Shown here piece after piece: positions 35,382 to 43,280 of a stretch of DNA of 64,000 nucleotides; position 1 is the stretch's first letter, and every line of letters starts with the position of its first letter. The position numbers were made by a program, and so were the translations under genes. The notes beneath the pieces are model-generated. The model was given only the letters and a program-made list of their open reading frames with translations. It searched no databases and had not been told where the DNA came from. This stretch comes from Aminobacterium mobile DSM 12262 (GTDB taxonomy: Bacteria; Synergistota; Synergistia; Synergistales; Aminobacteriaceae): assembly GCF_000526395.1 (NCBI RefSeq), contig NZ_JAFZ01000002.1:64501-128500 (forward strand), read 5' to 3'.

Positions 35382-36136
35382 AACGCATTATTCCGTGTCT
35401 CGATGTAAAAAACGGACACGTCGTAAAAGGAATCAACTTTGTAAACCTAAGAGATGCTGGAAATCCTGCTGAAATGGCCCAACACTATGAGAAAGAACAA
35501 GCTGATGAATTGGTTTTCCTCGATATATCCGCCACACAGGAGGGTCGCAGTACTCAAAAAGAATGGGTGAAAGATGTGTCCAACAACCTATCCATTCCTT
35601 TCACAGTAGGAGGTGGGATAGGCTCTCCTCTTATTGCCCAAGAACTCATATCTCTTGGAGCCACTAAAATTTCTCTCAATACTGCTGCCGTACAAAATCC
35701 AGAGCTTATTTGTCTTTGCGTTGATCTTCTAGGAGAGGACAAGGTCGTACTTGCGGTAGATGTTAAAGAGACCCAAAAAGGATTTTGGGAGGTCTTCATA
35801 AATGGAGGGCAAACCCCTACGGGACTTAATGCTTTTCAGTGGATGAAACAGGGAGTAGAAATGGGGTGTTGCGAAATACTACTTACGTCTATGGATCGTG
35901 ACGGAACCATGAAAGGATACGATATTCCTCTCCTCTCTTCAGCAGCACAAAATCTTCCTGTCCCCATCATAGCTTCAGGTGGAGCCGGAACAAAAGAACA
36001 CATACTCGAAGGACTCCAGATCGGATGTGATGGTGCTCTTGCAGCCTCCATCTTTCACTTTGGGGCTGTGCGTATTCCGGAATTAAAAAAATGGCTACAG
36101 GCTCATGATGCCTCAGTTCGCCTGAAAGAGGATTAA
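35372..36136 (+). CDS. hisF: imidazole glycerol phosphate synthase subunit HisF
   Basis: HisF is the cyclase subunit, 254 residues, with catalytic Asp in IPCLDVKNG (residue 11) and in LAVDVKE (about 130). It normally receives ammonia from the glutaminase HisH. No hisH is present in this operon, so HisF either uses free ammonia or works with a HisH encoded elsewhere. It overlaps hisA by 10 bases. Confidence 0.96.
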   Translation: MSIKRIIPCLDVKNGHVVKGINFVNLRDAGNPAEMAQHYEKEQADELVFLDISATQEGRSTQKEWVKDVSNNLSIPFTVGGGIGSPLIAQELISLGATKISLNTAAVQNPELICLCVDLLGEDKVVLAVDVKETQKGFWEVFINGGQTPTGLNAFQWMKQGVEMGCCEILLTSMDRDGTMKGYDIPLLSSAAQNLPVPIIASGGAGTKEHILEGLQIGCDGALAASIFHFGAVRIPELKKWLQAHDASVRLKED

Positions 36137-36138
36137 AA

Positions 36139-36774
36139 ATGGATTTTTCAAAAGTATGTTTTGACGATCAAGGGCTTATACCCGTAATAGTGCAAAATAG
36201 TTCCAGCAAAGAAGTTCTTATGCTGGCTTATGCCAATCGCCAGGCATTGGAAGAAACGGAAAAGACTGGAGAAATGTATTTCTGGAGCCGCTCCAGACAA
36301 AAACTATGGCATAAAGGAGAAACAAGCGGCAATACGATGAGAGTGGCAGGTCTTAGTCTCGATTGCGATGGCGATACGATTCTAGCGGAAGTGGAACCAG
36401 CCGGTCCTGCATGTCATACAGGGGCACGAACTTGTTTTTTCCGATCCTTACTTGAAAATACAATATGCTCTGCTCCTCATAAATACACAGCCCATTTTTT
36501 GGAGAAGCTTTGGTTTTATTTAACTGAACGCCAACATCACGACCCTTCCAAAAGCTATACAGCTCAACTCATTCAATCTGGGAAGAAAAGAACCGCCCAA
36601 AAAGTAGGAGAAGAAGGGGTGGAAACAGCGTTGGCTATTGCCGCTGGAGATACGGAAGAGGTCATCTATGAAGCTGCAGATTTAATCTACCACCTCATGG
36701 TAGGATTGCTTTCTGCCCATGTTTCTTTTTGGGACGTAATAGAGGAACTAAAAAGACGCCATAAAACTGCTTAA
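36139..36774 (+). CDS. hisIE: HisIE bifunctional PRA-CH/PRA-PH
   Basis: This 211-residue fusion hydrolyses PR-ATP and opens PR-AMP. The N-terminal cyclohydrolase (about 1-105) has MLAYANRQALEET, metal residues in SLDCDGDT and CHTGARTCF. The C-terminal pyrophosphatase (about 115-205) has KVGEEGVETALA. It is the last gene of the operon and its stop codon overlaps the stop of a convergent PHP gene (TTAATTA at 36771-36777). No terminator is visible between them. Confidence 0.96.
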   Translation: MDFSKVCFDDQGLIPVIVQNSSSKEVLMLAYANRQALEETEKTGEMYFWSRSRQKLWHKGETSGNTMRVAGLSLDCDGDTILAEVEPAGPACHTGARTCFFRSLLENTICSAPHKYTAHFLEKLWFYLTERQHHDPSKSYTAQLIQSGKKRTAQKVGEEGVETALAIAAGDTEEVIYEAADLIYHLMVGLLSAHVSFWDVIEELKRRHKTA

Positions 36775-37526
36775 TTAGGCCATGGGGAAAGAACACATCG
36801 CCCTTTTTTTTTGCCGAGGGCCAACACAATTTCATCAAAAGACGCCTCTGCTAAAAGGAGTACGGAACCATTCTCTGCTATGAGGCTCTTCAGCCAGTGA
36901 GAATCGGAGGATCGTAAAAAAGTCCTTCCCGGATACTGAGCCTGAAGTGCCTCTACTTCATTAGGGAAACATCGCCAGGAGATTTCAAGAGCATCGACAG
37001 GAAAGGATGATGGGATTGGTCCCAAAACAGCAGGATAGGAAAAAGAAGGCCGATCAATATGAGCCAAAATAACAAGGCCACCCTGTCTTTTCGCTTCAAG
37101 AGCTACCTCATCTACAGAATATCCAACCCCTTGGACTAAGAGTATCTCCTCTTCGTAAAGAATATCGTTCTTCTCAGAAATAACCAATTGATCTCCAAAT
37201 ATCTCGGGGCGATTGTGGATAAAAGGCATACGCTTCCAAAGCCAATTCTGAAAGATTTCCGCCGTTTTATAATCTCTAAAGAGGGTAACGATATGAATAT
37301 CTTCTATTGTCTGGACCTCTATACCTGGAATAACCACAGGATTACTTTGTGCTGCCCTAAGCACAGCAGGCACATTCAAAGCAGAATTATGATCTGTTAC
37401 AGCTATAATCTCTATCCCCTCTCTCCTGGCCTTCAGCACGATGTCTGGAGCACCCATTTCCAGCTCGCCACATGGAGAGAGAACTGTGTGGATATGGAGA
37501 TCCACATGGAAAGGTTTAAGTGGCAT
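36771..37526 (-). CDS. PHP domain phosphoesterase
   Basis: This 251-residue PHP protein has the metal ligands of the first motif in VDLHIHTVLSP (about 8-18), HNSALN in TDHNSA, H in ILAHIDRPS and SSDSHW later. PHP proteins of this length include RNase AM/YciV and histidinol phosphatases. This one ends an operon with an [FeFe]-hydrogenase-like protein and DRTGG proteins, a neighbour set also seen around hydrogenase genes in other anaerobes. The start ATG at 37526 lies seven bases after the upstream stop codon. Starts further upstream would overlap that gene. It could act on a nucleotide signal, which is inference. Confidence 0.82.
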   Translation of the reverse strand: MPLKPFHVDLHIHTVLSPCGELEMGAPDIVLKARREGIEIIAVTDHNSALNVPAVLRAAQSNPVVIPGIEVQTIEDIHIVTLFRDYKTAEIFQNWLWKRMPFIHNRPEIFGDQLVISEKNDILYEEEILLVQGVGYSVDEVALEAKRQGGLVILAHIDRPSFSYPAVLGPIPSSFPVDALEISWRCFPNEVEALQAQYPGRTFLRSSDSHWLKSLIAENGSVLLLAEASFDEIVLALGKKKGRCVLSPWPN

Positions 37527-37533
37527 GGAGATC

Positions 37534-37905
37534 TTATACAGATGCCCGCAATCCCATTTCATATAAATGCCCGCATATTTCAAAAACAGGCAAGGGAGAA
37601 CATGCCAGAGTCAATTGTTCCTCGCGGCACCTCTCTATTAAATCTTCTGCTGGGCGACGTCCTGCGCCTACGATAATTAAGGGGATATCTTTTAAAACAG
37701 CAACTGCCGCTATATTCAAATGAGTCTGGACAGTGATCCATACCCATCTTTCTTTTGCTGTGGCCATGACAAAACTCAATAAATCGCCAGCAATAGCCCC
37801 CTCTACATTTATATCCTCTCTACCTTTTGCTACAACTTCAAGACTAAGTTTCTCTACTACAGTCTGAGTATTCAAAATCACCCCTCCTTTACGAGCCAAA
37901 AGCAT
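37534..37905 (-). CDS. DRTGG domain protein (second copy)
   Basis: This 123-residue protein has a DRTGG-like domain: EGAIAGDLLSFVM (about 35-47), VWITVQTHLNIAAVAVL (about 55-71) and IIVGAGRRPAEDLIERCREEQL (about 77-98). The domain resembles the N-terminal half of HPr kinase/phosphorylase and the CBS-linked pyrophosphatases. No catalytic residues are known. It overlaps the hydrogenase-like gene by 17 bases. It is a distant paralogue of the 39644-40009 product in the same operon. Confidence 0.75.
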   Translation of the reverse strand: MLLARKGGVILNTQTVVEKLSLEVVAKGREDINVEGAIAGDLLSFVMATAKERWVWITVQTHLNIAAVAVLKDIPLIIVGAGRRPAEDLIERCREEQLTLACSPLPVFEICGHLYEMGLRASV

Positions 37906-39187
37906 GAGGCACTCTCCCTGACAAATTAGAAATCTCTTTACTCAAGTCAAGAATTCGTTCACGAAGCTTAAAAATGCAATCCGTCATTTCACCCTTCCCT
38001 CGCACTATATCTTCAGCCATGGCTCGACAGGATGGACGACCACATGAGCCACAATCAATATGGGGCAATTCTGCATAAATAGCATTCATATCTTTGAGCT
38101 TTGCCATCGCCTCACTTAAGTCGCTAGAAAGAGGAAGCCTCTGTTTAGGTTCAATTGTCTGTTCCAACTGCCAAATCCCTTTTTCATACCAACTGATGAT
38201 CCGAGCCATTTCTTCCTCAGAAATGCTCCAATCCATCTTCATGTCGTCTATACGCAATCGTGAAAGGAACCGGGACTCATGAGTACCTACCCCTCCAATA
38301 CACCCTAAATCACATGCCCGACACTCCACGTAATCCACCCCTCCCAGGCGCCCTAGCTCAAGCTCAGTTAAAAGATCCATGGTGTTTCGTAACCCCGATA
38401 CTGCCACAGTGCGTAAGGGGCGATGGGAAAAAGATGCCACGTGGTAAGACTCTCCACCGGTTATAGACCACTTCAACCACCGATCATTTGTTTTATGAAG
38501 AACCTCTCCAGAAACTTTGGGGCTTCCAGCAAGAATGTCGTGGACAACCCGTCGAACCGACACAGTATAAGCGATAGTACTCAACTCTCGTCCTACAGGG
38601 TTTCGAACAAGAGTCATTTTCGCAGGGCAAGGCGCAATGAGGGTAATATCATCTTTTCGTTCCGTAGCATCTCGCCATAAAGCAACACTTGACTCCAAAG
38701 GGGATTCTACAGGCACCAAACGACCGGTAAGTTCGGGGAAATTGATCTGGATCAACCGTATAACTGCAGGACAGTAGGTAGAAATCAAAGGGAGACGCTC
38801 TACTTTTTCAGATTCTATAGAGCGGGCAATGGCATATGCCGCTACATCAAATGCCAAAGCTTCATACTCTAAAATATCCTCCATTCCATCAGATTCCAAA
38901 GCCTCTTTAACAAGGGAAGGAGACTCATATGAACCAATTTGCACATAGAAGCAAGGATCTGCAATAAGAACAAGCTTTTTCTGGGATCTGAGAAGTTCCC
39001 ACTCGTCTTCATTGAGAATTATGGCTTTTTCTCGACACTTACGAATACACTCACCACAATCGATACAGAGATCTGAAATTATATGGACACAGCCGGTAAA
39101 TACCCGCATCGCTTCAGTGGGACACGTTTTAATGCAATTCGCACAACCTCGGCACCGTACCTCCTGAACCCTGACTCCGCCAGCCAT
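37889..39187 (-). CDS. [FeFe]-hydrogenase-like iron-sulfur protein
   Basis: This 432-residue protein has a two-cluster ferredoxin domain (C12, C15, C18, C22 and C41, C44, C47, C51). A region like the large subunit of [FeFe]-hydrogenase follows, with L1-like STYCPA (C139), L2-like APCPAK (C187) and L3-like ECRACDLGCIGG (C289, C292, C296). A C-terminal 4Fe-4S domain has C379, C382, C387 and C404. The four cysteines that hold the H-cluster cubane in true hydrogenases appear conserved, but the proton-relay cysteine before the L1 ligand is Tyr. I infer a redox or H2-responsive sensor or regulatory partner, not a catalytic hydrogenase. Confidence 0.85.
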   Translation of the reverse strand: MAGGVRVQEVRCRGCANCIKTCPTEAMRVFTGCVHIISDLCIDCGECIRKCREKAIILNEDEWELLRSQKKLVLIADPCFYVQIGSYESPSLVKEALESDGMEDILEYEALAFDVAAYAIARSIESEKVERLPLISTYCPAVIRLIQINFPELTGRLVPVESPLESSVALWRDATERKDDITLIAPCPAKMTLVRNPVGRELSTIAYTVSVRRVVHDILAGSPKVSGEVLHKTNDRWLKWSITGGESYHVASFSHRPLRTVAVSGLRNTMDLLTELELGRLGGVDYVECRACDLGCIGGVGTHESRFLSRLRIDDMKMDWSISEEEMARIISWYEKGIWQLEQTIEPKQRLPLSSDLSEAMAKLKDMNAIYAELPHIDCGSCGRPSCRAMAEDIVRGKGEMTDCIFKLRERILDLSKEISNLSGRVPHAFGS

Positions 39188-39205
39188 GAGAATACCCCCT
39201 TCTCT

Positions 39206-39640
39206 CTAGCCCTTGTGAAAAAAAATAGTGGCGCTTAAAACAGTTCCCTTCCCTATCACAGAGTCAATCTTCATCTTATCTGAATGCCGTTTAATGTTAG
39301 GAAGCCCCATCCCCGCGCCAAAGCCCAACTCTCGCACCTCATCTGAAGCAGTGGAATATCCTTCCTGCATAGCCAGATCTATGTCGATAATGCCTGGCCC
39401 CGTATCGATCGCCCATATTTCAAGACGATCTGTATACACAGCTAATCGAATAGTCCCCCCACCTGCATGAAGGACAAGGTTCATTTCTGCTTCATAAGCA
39501 ACAACAGAGGCGCGGCGGATAATATCTGAGGCAATACCCAACATTTTCATCGTAGCTTTGAACTGGGTAGAAGCTTCGCCTATAGCCATAAAATCCCGTC
39601 CTGCCACAGTATATTCTTCTATGTACGGCTCCTGTATCAA
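39206..39640 (-). CDS. RsbW/SpoIIAB-like ATP-binding regulatory protein
   Basis: This 144-residue GHKL ATPase has N-box EAEMNLVLHA (about 49-58), DTGPGI (about 79-84) and G-box GFGAGMGLPNIKRHSD (about 106-121). It resembles anti-sigma factor serine kinases but has no partner anti-anti-sigma gene in the window. The TTG start at 39640 follows GAGAGGTG. It lies between a DRTGG gene and the hydrogenase-like gene, so it probably phosphorylates or binds one of those proteins. Confidence 0.8.
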   Translation of the reverse strand: MIQEPYIEEYTVAGRDFMAIGEASTQFKATMKMLGIASDIIRRASVVAYEAEMNLVLHAGGGTIRLAVYTDRLEIWAIDTGPGIIDIDLAMQEGYSTASDEVRELGFGAGMGLPNIKRHSDKMKIDSVIGKGTVLSATIFFHKG

Positions 39641-39643
39641 AAC

Positions 39644-40009
39644 CTACACCTCTCTGGCAGGAATATCGCAGGGCAGGACTCCCTCTCTATAGAGAATTCC
39701 ACACGTCTCGAACATACTGTTATGGCATAAAATTACAGGCATTTCCAGCTGAGCAGCTAATTTCACCGCCCCTTCCTGCGGTCGTTTCCCACGTACAAAT
39801 ACTACCGCTGGAATATCAAGCATTTGTGCCGTACGAATAATCTGTACATTTGTGAGCCCTGTAAGAAGCAAGGATCCAGGTCGTGCAAAAGCTAAAACAT
39901 CGCTCATAAGGTCAGCTCCATAAGCATATTCAATCTCTATTGTATCGAGCAAATTTTCACCATACAATATTTCGCCATGAATGTGCCTTACTACTTCACG
40001 AAGTTTCAT
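39644..40009 (-). CDS. DRTGG domain protein (first copy)
   Basis: This 121-residue DRTGG-like protein has YGADLMSDVLAFARPGSLLLTGLTNVQIIRTA (about 30-60) followed by VFVRGKRP and a final strand VILCHNSMFETCGILY. It shares the order of motifs with the downstream copy at 37534-37905, so the operon holds two forms. The start ATG follows GGGAGGTTGGGGGG. Confidence 0.75.
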   Translation of the reverse strand: MKLREVVRHIHGEILYGENLLDTIEIEYAYGADLMSDVLAFARPGSLLLTGLTNVQIIRTAQMLDIPAVVFVRGKRPQEGAVKLAAQLEMPVILCHNSMFETCGILYREGVLPCDIPAREV

Positions 40010-40033
40010 CCCCCCAACCTCCCACCTCTCTGT

Positions 40034-41233
40034 TTAGTCTGCGTTTGCACCTCGAACTTTCAACACAGCTACTGTCTGAAACCTATTGTTTTCTACTTTC
40101 ATAATCGCAACTTGCCGCTCTTCAGGACGGTGTGTTAAAGAGTTAAAACGCAAAGGTTCCTTCCCTAAAGTAATGCCTTCTACATCTGTCATCCCTTTAG
40201 CTATAACATCTGGAGAAGACATCCCAGCCCTCTGAAGGGCTGATAAAAGCCACATGCCACTTGTCCAGGCCCGCGCCGCTGCCACGCGATCTGGAATATG
40301 TTTTCTCGTAATCTGCCATATTTTCCTTTCGAGGACAGCCAAATATGGATCTTCCTCCAAGGGTCTTTTCTGGCTTACCGCTATCAAGCCAGTACACCTC
40401 AACAGCTCTCTATCAATAGGTTCTCCGCCATACCAGAGAGCAAAAGCCTCTCCTCTTTGATGACGCTGCCGATAGATATCTGTAACAGATAGAGTATCCA
40501 GCCAGAGGATAAAAGCTTTCGCCCCTCCCTGTGTAGCCTCCTGACATACCATCTGGTATCCATTATCGCCCGCCCCCCTCTTCCAAAAAGCCAAAGTTGA
40601 GCGCCCATGTTGGTCGGCAAGAGCTGCATACAAATCGGCACACAGAGATAAAACAGGGTCAAGGCCATCTACAAACTGTGCTACAGGCACCCCTTTGGGA
40701 AGAGTTTTCTCCCCATATTGAGCCAAAGCCCCTGCTCTGTGCGATAGAGGCAAATCGAGGGCAAAAGCGTAGGGGTACACTTTCCCCGTCGCATCACGTA
40801 GAGAAACCCCTTCTCCAAAAGCAGAAAGAAAAAGAGGCCCCATCACTCCCACTTGGGGGATAAGCTCTTTATCTACATGATCACCAGAAAAACTTAAAAG
40901 AGCCACACGATTGCTCCACTCGCCTAACCGTTCAGTTGTTTTCCCCACTTCCAGAGGAGACTCTTTCACAAACAAAACATCGTATCCGGCAAGACCCCGG
41001 GCACTTTCATTCGTCTCTTTTTCTAGTATGGAGAGGGCAAGAGAGATGGACTGTCCCTCATCGCTCTCCCATCCCCCTGCTGGAGGCAGAACAGAAACGA
41101 TCCAAATCCACCCTTCCTTTAAGCCTGTCTGCTGGTCTTGAGACAAGACTGCCCCGCAGCTCGGCCCAATTAATAAACAAACAATTACACCCGCAACAAA
41201 AGCAACAAATGAGATCTTTCGTAAAACCTTCAC
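40034..41233 (-). CDS. periplasmic binding protein, branched-chain amino acid type
   Basis: This 399-residue secreted protein has a signal peptide (residues 1-28) and a type I periplasmic-binding fold (LivJ-like), read from VSVLPPAGGWESDEGQSISLALSILEKE and ALWYGGEPIDRELLRCTGLIAVSQ. No transporter permease or ATPase genes are nearby. It may feed a sensor, or it may have lost its transporter. It begins nine bases after the adenosine-specific kinase gene and precedes the DRTGG/Fe-S module, so it is probably in the same transcript. The GTG start at 41233 has no strong ribosome binding site. Confidence 0.78.
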   Translation of the reverse strand: MKVLRKISFVAFVAGVIVCLLIGPSCGAVLSQDQQTGLKEGWIWIVSVLPPAGGWESDEGQSISLALSILEKETNESARGLAGYDVLFVKESPLEVGKTTERLGEWSNRVALLSFSGDHVDKELIPQVGVMGPLFLSAFGEGVSLRDATGKVYPYAFALDLPLSHRAGALAQYGEKTLPKGVPVAQFVDGLDPVLSLCADLYAALADQHGRSTLAFWKRGAGDNGYQMVCQEATQGGAKAFILWLDTLSVTDIYRQRHQRGEAFALWYGGEPIDRELLRCTGLIAVSQKRPLEEDPYLAVLERKIWQITRKHIPDRVAAARAWTSGMWLLSALQRAGMSSPDVIAKGMTDVEGITLGKEPLRFNSLTHRPEERQVAIMKVENNRFQTVAVLKVRGANAD

Positions 41234-41242
41234 GATTTCTAC

Positions 41243-41740
41243 TTACCGTTTATACCCAATAATATCCCGCAACAGCTTTTTTCGCGCCATTACGTCTTCT
41301 TCTTTTTCAACACCTTTAGGAATAAATCCGTCTATAACCCCCACAACACCTCGCCCTTGCTCGGACTCACAGATAACAGCCTGAATGGGGTTCGCTGTCG
41401 CTGCAAAAATGCGGCAGACTTCCTGGCAGTTTTTAATGCGGTCAAGAATATTAATGGGATATCCGTTGCGAAGCACTATGATAAAAGTATGCCCTGAACT
41501 CAGCTTTTTAGCGTTATTGACAGCTATTGTTATAAGATCTTCGGCATTACCATCGCAGCGAATAAGGCAATCACCTGATGCCTCACAAAAAGCAATTCCG
41601 AACTGAAGTGAAGGGGACGAAGTGATAAGGGCTTCATATAGATCCTCTACGGTTTTTATAAAATGGCTCTGCCCAAGAATAATATTACAATCTTCAGGAT
41701 ACTCCATCTGCTCAAGAACCCAACGACGAATCTCTGGCAT
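41243..41740 (-). CDS. adenosine-specific kinase family protein
   Basis: This 165-residue protein matches the PF04008 family by IILGQSHFIKTVEDLYEALITSSPSLQFGIAFCEASG (about 21-57) and GVVGVIDGFIPKGVE near the end. The family was named from a thermophilic archaeal protein proposed to bind adenosine. Its cellular role is poorly known. The ATG follows AGGAGGAGCTATAA. Confidence 0.82.
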   Translation of the reverse strand: MPEIRRWVLEQMEYPEDCNIILGQSHFIKTVEDLYEALITSSPSLQFGIAFCEASGDCLIRCDGNAEDLITIAVNNAKKLSSGHTFIIVLRNGYPINILDRIKNCQEVCRIFAATANPIQAVICESEQGRGVVGVIDGFIPKGVEKEEDVMARKKLLRDIIGYKR

Positions 41741-41793
41741 TTATAGCTCCTCCTTGCTTCTCATAGTAGTAAAAGTTAAATATCTATATATTT

Positions 41794-42624
41794 TTATAAT
41801 ACTACACGTTTGCTTCCTCTGCCATCGGACCAACGGCCTGAAAGGAGGTAATCGACCAGATGTACAAATCCCTGTTTTTTTACAGAAGGCATAATGATAT
41901 GGGCACGTTCAAGAATTTGAGGAACGGCATCCTCTGGCGCTACACGAATATGAGCCTCATCAAAAAGAGCAAGGTCATTACAATGATCTCCAGCCGCTAC
42001 AACAACTTCTGGAGCAATAGGCAATCGCTCTAGATACCAAGAAAGAGCTGCTCCTTTAGATACCCCTATAGGCACTACATCAAGGAAGTCGTCGCCTGAA
42101 CGCATTACATCGACAACGTCTCCAAGAACTGCCCCAATATGCTCTTCAAAACGCAATATTTCTCTGGGGTCTCCATAAAATATAATACGAAAAACTCGCT
42201 CTGTTACATGAGGTGTTTGCAGAGTATCGTCTACTAAAACATTGGCTCGAGTGAGGAATCTTCGAGTCTCTTCGTCTGTTTTACGGCATATTGCAGATTC
42301 ATCGGTAAATATTTGCATCTCAAGAGGGACCTGCCAACCGATGTGAAGAACTTCTTCCACAACGTCAGTGGGGAGGGTTGCCTCCCACAAAACTTTTCCC
42401 GAAAGGGGTTCCATAAGCCGGGCTCCATCATAAACTACTGCCGGGAGCCAAGCACCAATGGATTTAATATGGTCAATAGCTGTGGCTAAAATACGCCCTG
42501 TCGCCACCATGATCTCCCATCCGTGATTTCGCAAGCGATCACAGGCTGCAATAACATGAGGATGCACAATTTCTCCATGGGAAAGGGTTCCGTCAATATC
42601 GGTTACAAGAATCTTCCTCTTCAT
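41794..42624 (-). CDS. Cof-type HAD phosphatase
   Basis: This 276-residue HAD-superfamily hydrolase of the Cof type has the nucleophile motif VTDIDGTLS (about 6-14), motif II ATGR, and motif IV AAGDHCNDLALFD (about 211-223), with a cap domain between. Substrates are sugar phosphates or nucleotides in this group and cannot be predicted. I choose ATG at 42624 with CGGAGG upstream. An earlier start lies in the terminator of the ompH unit. Confidence 0.88.
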   Translation of the reverse strand: MKRKILVTDIDGTLSHGEIVHPHVIAACDRLRNHGWEIMVATGRILATAIDHIKSIGAWLPAVVYDGARLMEPLSGKVLWEATLPTDVVEEVLHIGWQVPLEMQIFTDESAICRKTDEETRRFLTRANVLVDDTLQTPHVTERVFRIIFYGDPREILRFEEHIGAVLGDVVDVMRSGDDFLDVVPIGVSKGAALSWYLERLPIAPEVVVAAGDHCNDLALFDEAHIRVAPEDAVPQILERAHIIMPSVKKQGFVHLVDYLLSGRWSDGRGSKRVVL

Positions 42625-42646
42625 ATATTTCCTCCGTTTCTCTATA

Positions 42647-42681
42647 CAAAAAGAGGGTTGCGCCAAAACGGGCACAACCCT
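42647..42681 (-). terminator. intrinsic terminator after ompH
   Basis: The stem AGGGTTGTGCC/GGCGCAACCCT (one G-T pair) is followed by CTTTTTG on the minus strand. It separates ompH from the HAD gene. Confidence 0.82.
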
Positions 42682-42714
42682 GAACGGTCTTCATCTGTTT
42701 CTCTAATCTATGCG

Positions 42715-43158
42715 TTACTTCGTAGCAGCACTCTTTTTCAGTTCTTGAACAACATCATCAGTGATGTCAATGCCACCGAAATATACGGCGCTTTTTTCGA
42801 TCACCACGGTGATGCCCTTCATTTTAGCTACAGTTCTTACAGCCATCTGTGCTTCCTTGAAAAGAGGCTCCATCAGGCGTTGCTCTTCCATAGCCAGTTC
42901 ATGCCGCTTCGTTTGATAGATTTCCATCTTTTTGTTCTGATCAGACTCTTTTTCAACAGCAGCTTTCATTTCGTTTTCTTTGGTCTGGCTAATGGTCTTC
43001 AACTGCTGGGTTACCCCTTCAAACTTAGGGTGCTGAAACACGATTTTCTGAGAATCAATAACCCCTATTTTTTCCTCAGCCATAGCTGCGCCAGCGAGCA
43101 GAAACATCGCTAAAAGAGCCAGAGAAACAATAAAAACCAACCTTCTTGACGCTATCAT
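42715..43158 (-). CDS. OmpH/Skp-type periplasmic chaperone
   Basis: This 147-residue Skp-like protein has a signal peptide (residues 1-27, ending AGAAMAEE) and GVIDSQKIVFQHPKFEGV, then a long coiled coil (about 55-105). Skp holds outer-membrane proteins in transit, which marks the organism as diderm. It stands alone here with no bamA neighbour. A short unit with a terminator follows. The promoter upstream is unclear; TATAAT occurs at about 43216 without a good -35. Confidence 0.88.
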   Translation of the reverse strand: MIASRRLVFIVSLALLAMFLLAGAAMAEEKIGVIDSQKIVFQHPKFEGVTQQLKTISQTKENEMKAAVEKESDQNKKMEIYQTKRHELAMEEQRLMEPLFKEAQMAVRTVAKMKGITVVIEKSAVYFGGIDITDDVVQELKKSAATK

Positions 43159-43280
43159 TCAAAGACCTCCCCCAAAACGGAAAAGTTACTCACTTTCAGG
43201 AATTGTAACGTTGAAACAATTATAAGTCTAGGTGGGAAATACTGATTCCATAAAAACATAACTATATCTCATGCCCAATT

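Noticed and set aside
43159-43280. Small RNA or promoter in the neuA-ompH gap
   Set aside because: A TATAAT and a TTACAAT occur, but neither has a credible -35; no stem-loop with a T-run follows.
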